DNA of 64,000 nt from Vibrio intestinalis (GCF_025195085.2 NZ_JANAVY020000001.1:248001-312000); one strand, 5' to 3'. Numbered from the stretch's first letter, positions 8,589-17,856 are shown. Translations and numbers: made by a program. Notes: generated by a model from the sequence alone, not told the origin.

Positions 8589-9962
8589 TTGATTACCGTT
8601 GATAAGCATGACGGCATTACGCTCAAGATTGCCCATGCGATGGCTTCGACCAAGAAGTCCAATTTAGACCTCTACTTTTTTATTCCCGGTGAGCTTGGCT
8701 TAACGCCGGACGTATTAAAAGAAAGTGATTTTTACTACAGCTCGATTGTTCAAAAACGCGCCTACTTCAGTGACAAAACCCTGCTTCCCCTTGTACATAG
8801 CCGTTTAGCTAAACGAGGCCGTCTTTCGTCTACTCAATACCGAGTCAGTTTGAGTTTGTTCGCCTACCAATACGTTATCGCACTTGATAAAGCAGTGAGT
8901 GAGCTAAACAAACATGATAAAGATGAAGTGACCACCGAAGAGGTCGATGCAGTGATCGAACTTGCCATCGACATTCTGAAAAAGCTGCGCCGCAGTATTC
9001 CTTATGAAGAAAGCTTAAAACGTTACTACGCCAACATTGATAACTATCTCTCATGGTATACCGAGCAAAGGTTCTTATCTTTGGTCGCTCACATGCCACG
9101 CGATGGTGAGTATAAAACGCTGAAAGAGCGCCTGATTACCATCGTTGAAAAAGAGAAAGCGCACCGCAAACTCAATAACTACAACTCGCAAGGTGTACGT
9201 GACGATGTCACGCGAATGAGTAACAAAATGCGCTTGTTGCGTCGTTTGATTGAGCATCCAATCGTATTGAAAGAACGCACTACCTCGCTAGGTAAAAACA
9301 TGAAGCGTGCGGTCAAAGGTATCGCGACTGGCTTTGTGATGGTGTTCGTGACGACCACAGCGATATTGGCTCGTGACTACTGGGGTGAAATTACCGCCTC
9401 ATTTATCATTGCGATGTCTTTCGTTTACGCGCTGCGTGAAATATTCAAAGATGATTTGCGTGACGTCTTGTGGCGCTGGTTTCGTAAAGGTAAGCCTAAA
9501 TGGCGTAAGCGTTATATCGACCCAACAACGAATAAAACCGTGGGGCAAAAACATGAGTGGCTTGATTACACCACTCGTACAGCCTTGCCGGATATGATTA
9601 AGCTGATCCGCAAAAAGCGTGTTGTTCAGCGTGAAGAGCAGATCCTTCACTATCGCTCTGAAATCGAAATGTCGACCTCGAAGTTTATGAGTGGTTATGA
9701 AGAGACACGTGAATCACTTATGCTGAGCATGCGATCGCTCACGCGTTTAATGGATAAAGGCTCAAATAAGGTGTACTTGCTCAACAACGGTCAAGTAAGT
9801 AAAGAGTCCGTTGAAAAACGCCACCTTATTAACTTGATCGCCAAAGAAGATAACTTTGATGGCAAACCCGTTTATTACCGTTGGAAGATAGTGCTAAACC
9901 GAAGCAAAGTAGTCGCCATCGAACAAATCGAAATCAACCCGACCACTAACCCACTCGTTTAA
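8589..9962 (+). CDS. Conserved-looking membrane protein of unknown function
   Basis: 457 residues; I do not recognise the family. The first 230 residues are predicted soluble, charged and helical. Two hydrophobic helices follow (about residues 240-285, around VMVFVTTTAILA and ITASFIIAMSFVYAL). A basic C-terminal domain of about 170 residues comes after. The start is TTG at 8589 because AGGAG sits seven bases upstream and no ATG is near. It is divergent from the CvfB-like gene, and its last 17 bases overlap the end of the opposite-strand thioesterase-like gene. Base composition is like its neighbours, so it does not look recently acquired. No function is proposed. Confidence 0.6.
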   Translation: MITVDKHDGITLKIAHAMASTKKSNLDLYFFIPGELGLTPDVLKESDFYYSSIVQKRAYFSDKTLLPLVHSRLAKRGRLSSTQYRVSLSLFAYQYVIALDKAVSELNKHDKDEVTTEEVDAVIELAIDILKKLRRSIPYEESLKRYYANIDNYLSWYTEQRFLSLVAHMPRDGEYKTLKERLITIVEKEKAHRKLNNYNSQGVRDDVTRMSNKMRLLRRLIEHPIVLKERTTSLGKNMKRAVKGIATGFVMVFVTTTAILARDYWGEITASFIIAMSFVYALREIFKDDLRDVLWRWFRKGKPKWRKRYIDPTTNKTVGQKHEWLDYTTRTALPDMIKLIRKKRVVQREEQILHYRSEIEMSTSKFMSGYEETRESLMLSMRSLTRLMDKGSNKVYLLNNGQVSKESVEKRHLINLIAKEDNFDGKPVYYRWKIVLNRSKVVAIEQIEINPTTNPLV

Positions 9963-10428
9963 TCGATAAGGTCAAATCAAACACCGCCATCGGCTCATCT
10001 CCACTGATTGATGGGCAGGTGGCGACTATTTTTACCGCCTGATTAATTCGCTCGCCCGACTCAATAGCCTCGTCCAGCATTTGATCGATCAACTCCCCAT
10101 CATGGCAAGTAAAAATCACATCCGCTTCTGGCCTTTTGAGAAACTGCCCAGTGACCGCTTTAAACGCCAGTGAGATTTTTTCACCTCTTGCCTGCGCTTT
10201 ACTCATGGCCATAAAGCCACCAGCAACATCTGCCCCAATCGCTAACACGCCAAAATACATGCTATTGAGATGGTTTTTTGTTCGACGTTTGAGTGGAATT
10301 TTCACCACAACCTGCTGCTCATCCAACGTCAATATCTTGGGTCTCGATAACCAAATCATCGGTACTTTAAAAAAACCGAAGTAATTTAAGTAGAAGTTTG
10401 CTTTTGTTAATGGCGACATATAACTCAT
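9946..10428 (-). CDS. DUF4442/hotdog-fold thioesterase-like protein
   Basis: 160 residues from the ATG at 10428, which has GGAG eight bases upstream; a TTG eight codons earlier is a weaker choice. The sequence has the hotdog-fold layout of DUF4442/PaaI-type acyl-CoA thioesterase relatives: a beta strand with RTKNHLNSMYFGVLAIGADVAG (the N-H-x-S/T and following helix), then strands around FLKRPEADVIFTC. Substrate and activity are unknown; many DUF4442 members lack proven enzymology. Its 3' end overlaps the preceding plus-strand gene by 17 bases, tail to tail. Confidence 0.7.
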   Translation of the reverse strand: MSYMSPLTKANFYLNYFGFFKVPMIWLSRPKILTLDEQQVVVKIPLKRRTKNHLNSMYFGVLAIGADVAGGFMAMSKAQARGEKISLAFKAVTGQFLKRPEADVIFTCHDGELIDQMLDEAIESGERINQAVKIVATCPSISGDEPMAVFDLTLSIKRVG

Positions 10429-10515
10429 CCGACCTGCTCCACACTCTATCAATTGAATATCAACTGGTCATAAAGTCAACATAAATTTAACATTTTTGAG
10501 AATTCCAATCTCCGC

Positions 10516-10536
10516 TTAGGTTACATTGTCACCTAA
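10516..10536. promoter_or_regulatory. 21-bp near-palindrome in the aroH upstream region
   Basis: TTAGGT and ACCTAA flank a 9-base centre; the arms extend to nine bases (TTAGGTTAC / GTCACCTAA) with one mismatch. It lies about 100 bases upstream of the aroH start codon, in a promoter-like position, so it may be an operator. It does not fit the TrpR or TyrR consensus as I remember them. Confidence 0.4.
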
Positions 10537-10633
10537 ACCTTCACTTAGTTATAAGTTAAAAACGATAAGTGGTTTATTCCTCGGTGGGTTTCCGTTATCT
10601 TTACCGCTTCGCAATAAAAGAACAGGCTGTGGT

Positions 10634-11686
10634 ATGCCACTTAAAACCGACGAACTAAGAACCCAACCACTGGGTCCAATGCCGACACCGGCAGAGCTTG
10701 GAAGCGCTCACCCAATTACGGACGACGTAGCAGATCGCATAGCTAATTCTCGCCGCCAAATCGAAAAAATTCTTAACGGACAAGACGACCGCTTATTGGT
10801 TATCGTCGGTCCGTGTTCAGTGCATGACACTGAAGCTGCCCTTGAATATGCAGAGCGTCTAGCCGCGGTTCAAGAGCAATACAAAGATCAACTCTTCATC
10901 GTGATGCGCACTTACTTTGAAAAACCACGTACAGTCGTGGGTTGGAAAGGCCTCATCACTGACCCTAATCTTGATGGCTCTTACGCCCTAGAAGCTGGTC
11001 TACATAAAGCACGCAAACTGCTGCTTGATATCAATAAGCTTGGCTTAGCTACCGCAACCGAGTTTCTTGATATGATCACCGGTCAATATATTGCTGATCT
11101 CATTACGTGGGGCGCAATTGGCGCACGTACTACTGAGTCTCAAATTCACCGTGAAATGGCGTCTGCACTCTCTTGCCCAGTTGGTTTTAAAAACGGAACC
11201 AACGGCAACATCAAGATTGCCATCGATGCGATTCGCGCATCAAAAGCGTCTCACTACTTCTACTCTCCAGATAAAAATGGCCGCATGACCGTTTACCGCA
11301 CCAGTGGTAATCCATTTGGTCACGTTATTTTACGTGGTGGTGAGAACGGTCCAAACTTTGATGCTCAATCGGTTGAAGCGGCATGTAAACAGCTTGATGA
11401 GGTCGATTTACCACAACGACTTGTGGTAGATTTTAGTCACGCAAACTGCCAAAAACAGCACAAAAAACAAATCGATGTCGCAAAAGATATTTGCGAGCAA
11501 ATCAAGTCTGGTAGCCGCTACATTGCCGGCATCATGGCTGAAAGTTTTATTGTGGAAGGCAACCAACCAATGGATGACATCACTGCCCTAACGTACGGCC
11601 AGTCGATTACTGATCCATGTTTAAGTTGGGAAGATACAGCGAACATGTTGGAACTATTGGCGAACGCGGTTAAAGCTCGCCCATAA
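10634..11686 (+). CDS. aroH: 3-deoxy-7-phosphoheptulonate (DAHP) synthase, AroH type
   Basis: 350 residues. It condenses phosphoenolpyruvate with erythrose-4-phosphate, the first step of the shikimate pathway, in the cytoplasm. Type I DAHP synthase motifs are intact: IVGPCSVHD (metal cysteine), [26 protein letters not shown] and GFKNGTNG. The protein is closer to the Trp-sensitive isozyme AroH than to AroF or AroG: TDELRT at the N-terminus, [10 protein letters not shown], and [14 protein letters not shown] near the end are AroH-like. The start is the ATG at 10634; the open frame continues upstream to 10526, but that extension has no family resemblance. It is followed 16 bases later by yajQ, likely in one transcript. 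Confidence 0.9.
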   Translation: MPLKTDELRTQPLGPMPTPAELGSAHPITDDVADRIANSRRQIEKILNGQDDRLLVIVGPCSVHDTEAALEYAERLAAVQEQYKDQLFIVMRTYFEKPRTVVGWKGLITDPNLDGSYALEAGLHKARKLLLDINKLGLATATEFLDMITGQYIADLITWGAIGARTTESQIHREMASALSCPVGFKNGTNGNIKIAIDAIRASKASHYFYSPDKNGRMTVYRTSGNPFGHVILRGGENGPNFDAQSVEAACKQLDEVDLPQRLVVDFSHANCQKQHKKQIDVAKDICEQIKSGSRYIAGIMAESFIVEGNQPMDDITALTYGQSITDPCLSWEDTANMLELLANAVKARP

Positions 11687-11702
11687 CTTTGAGGATAACT
11701 CC

Positions 11703-12188
11703 ATGCCATCTTTTGATATTGTTTCAGAAATCGATACAGTTGAACTACGTAACGCAGTGGACAACGCATCACGCGAACTTTCAACTCGTTTTGACTTTCG
11801 AAACGTAGAAGCAGAGTTCGAGATGCAAAAAGATGAGTCTGTAAAGCTAAGCGCTGAAGGCGATTTCCAGCTTAAGCAGATGCGTGATATTTTGCGCGCT
11901 CACTTAGCGAAACGTGGCGTCGATGCCGGCTCAATGGAAGCGAAAGACCCAGAAGCGACAGGCAAAAACTGGCACCAAGTCATTGTCTTCAAGCAAGGCA
12001 TTGATACGCCAATGGCAAAGAAAGTGGTAAAAGCACTGAAAGACGCCAAGATGAAGGTTCAAGCGTCTATCCAAGGTGAGAAAGTGCGCGTTACTGGTAA
12101 GAAACGTGACGACTTACAAGCTGCTATCGCGCTGATCCGCGAAGCAGAGCTTGGCCAACCATTCCAATACGAAAACTTCCGCGACTAA
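11703..12188 (+). CDS. yajQ: YajQ family nucleotide/cyclic-di-GMP binding protein
   Basis: 161 residues, the usual YajQ size. It starts [19 protein letters not shown] and carries the duplicated ferredoxin-like fold halves, with [12 protein letters not shown] and the C-terminal [15 protein letters not shown] typical of the family. Relatives bind cyclic di-GMP or tRNA/nucleotides; the physiological role here is not shown by sequence. A GAGGATAACTCC ribosome site precedes the ATG. The 16-base gap after aroH suggests co-transcription, which is an odd functional pairing. Confidence 0.92.
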   Translation: MPSFDIVSEIDTVELRNAVDNASRELSTRFDFRNVEAEFEMQKDESVKLSAEGDFQLKQMRDILRAHLAKRGVDAGSMEAKDPEATGKNWHQVIVFKQGIDTPMAKKVVKALKDAKMKVQASIQGEKVRVTGKKRDDLQAAIALIREAELGQPFQYENFRD

Positions 12189-12206
12189 GCCGCATTGAAG
12201 TTAAGC

Positions 12207-12235
12207 AAAACGCCAACTTTCGTTGGCGTTTTTTG
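12207..12235. terminator. Terminator between convergent yajQ and siroheme gene
   Basis: Stem AACGCCAAC / GTTGGCGTT with loop TTTC, flanked by A-run and T-run, so it can serve both strands. Confidence 0.9.
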
Positions 12236-12243
12236 TTTCTGTT

Positions 12244-13179
12244 CTACTGACTCGCGAGCTTCAAGAACAAATCCTGACCGCGCAACAAGCGATATTTAGC
12301 ATTTTGAGGTGATACAAACACCACAATACGCAACCCTTGCTCGCGCGCAAATGCCAATTTCTCTGCCAATTCGCCCTCACTGACGAATTCTTCTCGCTCA
12401 GCGTCACGACGCACTAAATCAACAAAACCAAATGGGCACGCCGATTCGTGTAACACCAACTCAGCTTGCTGCATCAAACGCATCGCTTTCAGCGACAACA
12501 ACTCCACATCGCTACCATATTCAAGCCAAGTCACGGTTGGCGGCTCGATTTGCGTCGTTGTTAGCACCTGTTGGTAACTCTCTTCTAGCGCTTGGCGCGA
12601 TGCTGCTGATTCAACCCCGGGATGAGAGAAAAAGCGCTCCCAGAATTTTCGTCGACTATCGACATCCGGCATCACTTGCTTGATGTGATTGCGTTTTGAC
12701 GAACTAAAATCAGCCAATATCGAAAGGTTCTGTGGTAGCTGTGCCTCAAGCTTCTCGCGGATATTTCGCACCAAAACGGGCGAAGCGCCGCCGCTAGATA
12801 TCGCCACTTGAATGCGGCCACGGTTAATCATTGAAGGCGTAATAAAGTCGCAATACGGCTGGTCGTCCACAACATTAACCAGTAAACCTAGCGCTTTAGC
12901 ATCGGCATGTACTTGATGGTTGAGCTCTGGATTATCAGTGGTTGCCCATACCTGCACATAACGCTTGTCCATCATATCTTGCGAATAGAAGTTCTGAATC
13001 CAATAGCACTCTTGCTGATCCACCAGCCTTTGCAAATATGCGTCTATGGTTGGGGAAACGATGGTCACTTGCGAACCTGCGCGCACCAAACTGTCGACTT
13101 TTCTGCTGGCGACTTCTCCGCCTCCAACAACAAGAACTGGCTTACCTTTTAAGTCCAAAAACAATGGAAAATACTGCAT
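12244..13179 (-). CDS. Siroheme synthase N-terminal half (precorrin-2 dehydrogenase/ferrochelatase) with decayed SUMT remnant
   Basis: 311 residues. Residues 1-205 match the Met8p-like half of CysG, which oxidises precorrin-2 with NAD and inserts iron: NAD loop VVGGGEVASRK (18-27), NVVDDQPYCDF (102-112) with the expected Asp105, and SSGGASPVL (128-136), followed by the dimerisation/PPC domain. Residues 215-311 still align with the beginning of the CysG uroporphyrinogen methyltransferase half (LLSLKAMRLMQQAELVLHES, FVDLVRRDAER), but the SAM loop GAGPGD has become EYGSDV and GGDPFIFGRGGEE is replaced. The rest of that domain is missing. The first half looks functional, the tail vestigial. Siroheme serves sulfite and nitrite reductases. 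Confidence 0.88.
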   Translation of the reverse strand: MQYFPLFLDLKGKPVLVVGGGEVASRKVDSLVRAGSQVTIVSPTIDAYLQRLVDQQECYWIQNFYSQDMMDKRYVQVWATTDNPELNHQVHADAKALGLLVNVVDDQPYCDFITPSMINRGRIQVAISSGGASPVLVRNIREKLEAQLPQNLSILADFSSSKRNHIKQVMPDVDSRRKFWERFFSHPGVESAASRQALEESYQQVLTTTQIEPPTVTWLEYGSDVELLSLKAMRLMQQAELVLHESACPFGFVDLVRRDAEREEFVSEGELAEKLAFAREQGLRIVVFVSPQNAKYRLLRGQDLFLKLASQ

Positions 13180-13576
13180 ACCCTTCCCTGAAAACTATTT
13201 AAATAAAATTAATTACCGAATTTCAGCACATTGCCAACAGTTAAAACGGAGTTCTTCTCTCGCAGCGATTTATTTTGCTAATTATCGCTTGCGTCGTTTT
13301 ATAACTCACCAAGTTTTGAAAAAGATCGACTCGATCCCGTTTACATATCATTAACAATTGGTCATTCTATTGGGGTGGATTTGTGATTCCTATCAAAATT
13401 CTTTTTAAATTATATATTTGAGAATCGGCAAATCCTTACCTAACCTTATAACGAGTTGATTTATAGAACCACGATTATTAACGGGTTTTAAATCAAACAA
13501 ACACAAAACATAACATATTTGATGCGACGTATCAGGGGTTACCTGGTTTAACAAGGATCATACAGGAAGGATACAC
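13180..13576. other. Intergenic region between divergent siroheme gene and aapJ
   Basis: 397 bases, AT-rich, between divergently transcribed genes, so it must hold both promoters. I see no convincing open frame, RNA structure or known operator. Just upstream of aapJ a small hairpin-capable stretch (CAGG-GGTTA-CCTG, about 13532-13544) and a CAGGAAGG ribosome site precede the start codon. Confidence 0.5.
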
Positions 13577-14725
13577 ATGGTAAATAAGCTCTCACTCCTT
13601 AGTACAGGCATTATTGCCGCTCTAGTTGTCACCGGTTGTGGTGGCGAAAGCTCAACTCAAAGCTCTGCCGAAGACCAAGCAAAAATAGCGTCATTAGAAA
13701 GCAAAGTAGCGGATTTAGAATCTCAACTTAAACAATCTTCAACAGCACCCGCTGCTACCACTTCTGCTCAATCAGGTTCAACATTAGATAAAGTCAAAGC
13801 CGATGGCGTACTGACATGTGGTGTGAGTACTGGTCTACCTGGTTTCTCAAACCCTAACTCAAAAGGTGAATGGGAAGGCATCGATGTGGAATATTGCCAA
13901 GCGGTCGCAGCTGCCGTGTTAGGCGATAAATCTAAAGTTAAATACGTACCGCTTACAGCTAAAGAGCGTTTCACTGCCCTTCAATCTGGTGAGATTGATG
14001 TGCTTTCACGTAACACTACCTGGACTCTACACCGTGATACAGCACTAGGCTTAAACTTTGTCGGTGTTAACTACTACGATGGTCAAGGCTTTATGGTGAA
14101 GAAAGACCTTGATGTCGCGAGCGCGAAAGATCTTGATGGCGCTTCAGTGTGTGTTCAATCTGGTACAACGACCGAGCTAAACCTAGCGGATTACTTCCGT
14201 AATGAAGGCATGAGCTATAAACCGGTTGTTTTCGATACCGCAGCGCAAACATCGAAAGGTTTCGATGCCGGCCGTTGTGATGTGCTAACTACTGACCAAT
14301 CTGGTCTGTATGCACTGCGTTTGAACCTTGCAGACCCATCATCGGCAGTAGTACTGCCTGAAATTATCTCTAAAGAACCGCTAGGTCCTGTGGTTCGTCA
14401 AGGCGATGATAAGTGGTTTAACGTTGCGAAATGGACACTTAACACCATGATTAACGCGGAAGAATACGGCATTAGTTCGGAAAACGCAGATGAGATGCTC
14501 AAATCAACCGATCCAAACATCAAACGTATTCTTGGTGTGGATGGCCCTAAAGGTAAAGGCCTTGGTCTAAACGATGATTGGGGCTACCAAGTCATCAAGC
14601 AAGTAGGTAACTACGGCGAAAGCTTCGAGCGTACTGTAGGTGAAGGTTCACCTCTGGAAATCTCTCGTGGCGTAAACGCTCTGTGGAATAAAGGCGGCTT
14701 CTTGTACGCTCCACCAATCCGATAA
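13577..14725 (+). CDS. aapJ: General L-amino acid ABC transporter, substrate-binding lipoprotein (AapJ/BztA family)
   Basis: 382 residues. The mature domain (from about residue 70) is a periplasmic binding protein of the polar amino acid family: DKVKADGVLTCGVSTGLPGFS, WEGIDVEYCQAVAAAV, SRNTTWTLHRD and a C-terminal GVNALW are AapJ/BztA features. It captures L-amino acids for the membrane complex encoded downstream. The N-terminus is a lipoprotein signal with lipobox VTGC (Cys21), followed by a 25-residue heptad-like coiled-coil segment (KIASLESKVADLESQLK) and a Ser/Thr/Ala linker. That membrane-tethering arrangement is unusual for this family, whose members are usually soluble. First gene of an aapJQMP operon. 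Confidence 0.92.
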   Translation: MVNKLSLLSTGIIAALVVTGCGGESSTQSSAEDQAKIASLESKVADLESQLKQSSTAPAATTSAQSGSTLDKVKADGVLTCGVSTGLPGFSNPNSKGEWEGIDVEYCQAVAAAVLGDKSKVKYVPLTAKERFTALQSGEIDVLSRNTTWTLHRDTALGLNFVGVNYYDGQGFMVKKDLDVASAKDLDGASVCVQSGTTTELNLADYFRNEGMSYKPVVFDTAAQTSKGFDAGRCDVLTTDQSGLYALRLNLADPSSAVVLPEIISKEPLGPVVRQGDDKWFNVAKWTLNTMINAEEYGISSENADEMLKSTDPNIKRILGVDGPKGKGLGLNDDWGYQVIKQVGNYGESFERTVGEGSPLEISRGVNALWNKGGFLYAPPIR

Positions 14726-14735
14726 CGGCACAAGT

Positions 14736-14759
14736 GGGCAGGCGAATGTTCGCCTGCCC
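14736..14759 (+). repeat. Intercistronic stem-loop after aapJ
   Basis: Perfect 11-bp inverted repeat, GGGCAGGCGAA and its complement, separated by TG, 11 bases after the aapJ stop and with no T-run. Such hairpins often protect the 3' end of the binding-protein mRNA and lower expression of the permease genes. That role is inferred. Confidence 0.75.
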
Positions 14760-14790
14760 TACATCAAACGGATTTTGAGGTTACTGCTGT

Positions 14791-15987
14791 ATGAAACCTG
14801 ATAACAATAACGTACCGCCGGCTAAACCCTCGGGTACGAATATTCTTTATAATCCCACCTTTCGCTCGGTCGTGTTCCAAATCATAGCGGTCTGCGCCCT
14901 AGCTTTTTTCATTTACACTATCGTTAACAATGCACTTACTAATCTAGACTCTCGCGGTATCGCAACTGGTTTCGGCTTTCTTAATCAAGAAGCAGGTTTT
15001 GGGATTGGCCTAACCTTGATTGAATATGACGAAACCTTTTCCTATGGCCGAACCTTTGTGATTGGCCTACTCAATACGGCATTGGTGTCGTTTCTGGGTA
15101 TCATTCTGGCTACGGTACTTGGCTTTGCGATTGGTATCGCTCGACTATCGTCCAACTGGTTAGTCAGCCGCTTTGCTGCGGTCTACATAGAAATATTCCG
15201 TAACGTACCTTTATTGCTGCAAATATTCTTCTGGTATTTTGCGGTGCTGCAAGCGCTACCGTCACCCAAGCAAAGTATCAGCTTAGGTGAATCCATTTTC
15301 TTGAACGTGCGCGGACTTTACTTCCCTGCTCCGGTATTTGAATCTGGCTCTTCGGTCGTAATGTTTACGCTGGTGTTTGGTATTGTCGCTTCAATTGTAA
15401 TTAACATCTGGGCCAACAATAAGCAAAAGCTCACCGGTCAACAAACACCAATGCTACGGATTGTTTTCGGGCTCTGTGTTGTGTTACCGATTGCGGCCTA
15501 TTTCCTGATGGGTTCGCCTATTTCGGCGCAATACCCTGAACTCAAAGGATTTAACTTCCGAGGCGGTATCAGCATTATTCCTGAACTGGCCGCACTGTTA
15601 CTGGCTTTAAGTATTTATACCGCATCCTTTATTGCGGAAATTGTCCGTTCGGGCATAAATGCCGTTAGCCATGGACAAACTGAAGCCTCGATGTCACTAG
15701 GCTTACCTCGGTCTAAAACACTTAAGCTAGTGATTATTCCGCAAGCGCTGCGAATCATTATTCCGCCGTTAACAAGCCAATACTTAAACCTAACCAAAAA
15801 CTCATCACTCGCAATGGCCATCGGCTACCCTGATCTAGTCTCAGTATTTGCGGGCACAACTCTCAACCAAACCGGTCAAGCAATTGAAATTATTGCCATG
15901 ACCATGGGCGTTTACCTCACTTTGAGTTTGTTAACCTCAGCGTTAATGAACATTTATAACCGCAAAGTCGCACTGGTGGAGAGATAG
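14791..15987 (+). CDS. aapQ: General L-amino acid ABC transporter permease AapQ/BztB
   Basis: 398-residue inner-membrane permease of the HisM/polar amino acid type. It has about eight hydrophobic helices, the early IVNNALTNLDSRGI periplasmic segment typical of AapQ, and the coupling-helix motif EIVRSGINAVSHGQTEASMSLG (in pieces: EIVRSGI, GQTEAS, LGLPRSKT). It forms the translocation pore with AapM for L-amino acids delivered by AapJ. The next gene begins two bases after its stop, so translation is probably coupled. Confidence 0.92.
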   Translation: MKPDNNNVPPAKPSGTNILYNPTFRSVVFQIIAVCALAFFIYTIVNNALTNLDSRGIATGFGFLNQEAGFGIGLTLIEYDETFSYGRTFVIGLLNTALVSFLGIILATVLGFAIGIARLSSNWLVSRFAAVYIEIFRNVPLLLQIFFWYFAVLQALPSPKQSISLGESIFLNVRGLYFPAPVFESGSSVVMFTLVFGIVASIVINIWANNKQKLTGQQTPMLRIVFGLCVVLPIAAYFLMGSPISAQYPELKGFNFRGGISIIPELAALLLALSIYTASFIAEIVRSGINAVSHGQTEASMSLGLPRSKTLKLVIIPQALRIIIPPLTSQYLNLTKNSSLAMAIGYPDLVSVFAGTTLNQTGQAIEIIAMTMGVYLTLSLLTSALMNIYNRKVALVER

Positions 15988-15988
15988 C

Positions 15989-17086
15989 ATGAAACAACAT
16001 CAATTCTTGCCTGACCTGCCGCCACCAGCAAACACGGTTGGTGTGGTCGGTTGGTTACGTCGTAACTTGTTTAATGGCCCGGTGAACTCTGTTGTCACCA
16101 TCATACTGGCCTACTTTGCTCTGTCTTCGTTATGGGGCATCGTTGACTGGGCATTCTTAAAAGCCGACTGGGTAGGCACTACCCGTGATGCGTGTAGCCG
16201 AGAAGGAGCTTGCTGGGTATTCATTAGTGTGCGTTGGGAGCAGTTCATGTACGGCTTCTACCCACAAGAAGAACTGTGGCGCCCACGCCTGTTCTACATC
16301 ACTTTGGCTATCTTTACTCTACTGCTCGCCTACGAAAAAACACCAAAACGTTTTTGGATTTGGTTATTTTTCGTCAACATCTACCCATTTATTGTCGCCG
16401 CACTTTTATATGGTGGTGTATTTGGCCTTGAAGTAGTTGAAACCCATAAATGGGGTGGCTTGCTCGTTACCTTAATCATTGCCTTAGTCGGTATTGTGGT
16501 ATCACTGCCGATTGGCGTCGCGCTGGCCTTAGGACGCCGCTCTGAGATGCCCATCATCCGCAGTATGTGTACTGTCTATATTGAGGTCTGGCGTGGCGTA
16601 CCACTAATTACTGTGCTGTTTATGGCGTCGGTTATGTTGCCGCTATTCCTAGCAGAAGGGTCTGAAACCGATAAGCTGATTCGCGCTTTAATTGGTGTGG
16701 TCATGTTTAGTGCAGCATATATGGCAGAGGTAGTACGTGGTGGCCTGCAAGCAATTCCAAAAGGCCAGTATGAAGCCGCCGATGCGCTCGGATTAAGCTA
16801 TTGGAAAAAGATGGGACTTATTATTTTGCCTCAAGCGCTAAAGATAACGATCCCATCCATTGTGAACACCTTCATTGGCCTATTTAAAGACACCAGTCTC
16901 GTACTCATCATTGGTATGTTTGATGTACTGGGTATCGGCCAAGCTGCGAATACTGACCCTGAGTGGTTAGGCTTTGCAACAGAAAGCTATGTTTTTGTCG
17001 CGTTAGTGTTCTGGGTATTTTGTTTTGGCATGTCGAGATACTCGATATGGCTTGAAAACAAACTGCACACCGGCCACAAACGATAG
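15989..17086 (+). CDS. aapM: General L-amino acid ABC transporter permease AapM/BztC
   Basis: 365-residue permease partner of AapQ. N-terminal [13 protein letters not shown] and [17 protein letters not shown] are AapM hallmarks. The C-terminal half carries the ATPase-coupling loop [22 protein letters not shown] ([20 protein letters not shown]). Several transmembrane helices place it in the inner membrane. It lies between aapQ (1-base gap) and aapP (20-base gap) in one operon. Confidence 0.92.
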   Translation: MKQHQFLPDLPPPANTVGVVGWLRRNLFNGPVNSVVTIILAYFALSSLWGIVDWAFLKADWVGTTRDACSREGACWVFISVRWEQFMYGFYPQEELWRPRLFYITLAIFTLLLAYEKTPKRFWIWLFFVNIYPFIVAALLYGGVFGLEVVETHKWGGLLVTLIIALVGIVVSLPIGVALALGRRSEMPIIRSMCTVYIEVWRGVPLITVLFMASVMLPLFLAEGSETDKLIRALIGVVMFSAAYMAEVVRGGLQAIPKGQYEAADALGLSYWKKMGLIILPQALKITIPSIVNTFIGLFKDTSLVLIIGMFDVLGIGQAANTDPEWLGFATESYVFVALVFWVFCFGMSRYSIWLENKLHTGHKR

Positions 17087-17106
17087 AGCATATTCAAGGA
17101 CGTATT

Positions 17107-17856
17107 ATGACGCAACAATCTGAACTAATGATTCAAATCCAAGAGATGAACAAATGGTACGGCGAGTTCCATGTGTTGAAAAACATCAATCTTGAAGTCA
17201 AAAAAGGCGAAAAAATCGTTATTTGTGGCCCATCTGGCTCAGGTAAATCGACCATGATTCGCTGCATCAACCGATTAGAAGAGCACCAAAAAGGCCACAT
17301 CTTCGTGTCCGGTAATGAGTTAACTGAAGATCTGAAAAACATTGAAGCTGTACGTCGTGAAGTCGGCATGTGTTTTCAGCACTTCAATCTATTCCCACAC
17401 TTAACCGTATTGGAGAATTGCACTCTCGCTCCTATTTGGGTTAAGAAAATGCCCAAGGAAGAAGCAGAAAAAGTCGCGATGCAATATCTAGAGCGGGTAA
17501 AGATTCCAGACCAAGCTGATAAGTACCCAGGGCAACTCTCAGGCGGGCAACAACAACGTGTCGCGATTGCTCGCTCGTTGTGTATGAACCCTCAAGTGAT
17601 GTTATTTGACGAACCGACATCGGCACTCGATCCAGAAATGGTGCGCGAAGTGCTCGACGTTATGGTAGAACTCGCAGACGAAGGCATGACCATGTTATGT
17701 GTGACTCACGAAATGGGCTTTGCGAAAGAAGTCGCTGACCGCGTTATTTTCATGGATGCAGGTGAAATCATCGAAGAAAATAACCCTATCGACTTCTTTG
17801 AAAACCCGCAATCGGATCGAACACAGAACTTCCTCGCTCAAATTCTGCACCATTAA
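17107..17856 (+). CDS. aapP: General L-amino acid ABC transporter ATPase AapP/BztD
   Basis: 249-residue ATPase of the GlnQ/HisP group. Walker A is GPSGSGKST (about residue 40), Q-loop [10 protein letters not shown], signature LSGGQQQR, Walker [15 protein letters not shown] and switch His in [16 protein letters not shown]; all are intact. It energises import through AapQM. Last gene of the operon, followed by a terminator-like hairpin. Confidence 0.94.
   Translation: MTQQSELMIQIQEMNKWYGEFHVLKNINLEVKKGEKIVICGPSGSGKSTMIRCINRLEEHQKGHIFVSGNELTEDLKNIEAVRREVGMCFQHFNLFPHLTVLENCTLAPIWVKKMPKEEAEKVAMQYLERVKIPDQADKYPGQLSGGQQQRVAIARSLCMNPQVMLFDEPTSALDPEMVREVLDVMVELADEGMTMLCVTHEMGFAKEVADRVIFMDAGEIIEENNPIDFFENPQSDRTQNFLAQILHH

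Noticed and set aside
10537-10560. TrpR operator before aroH (CACTTAGTTATAAGTTAA region)
   Set aside because: Only a 5-bp inverted repeat; it lacks the CTAG cores of trp operators.
10526-10633. In-frame N-terminal extension of aroH from a TTG
   Set aside because: No family similarity, no ribosome site, and it would run through the promoter-region palindrome; the ATG at 10634 gives the AroH-like TDELRT start.
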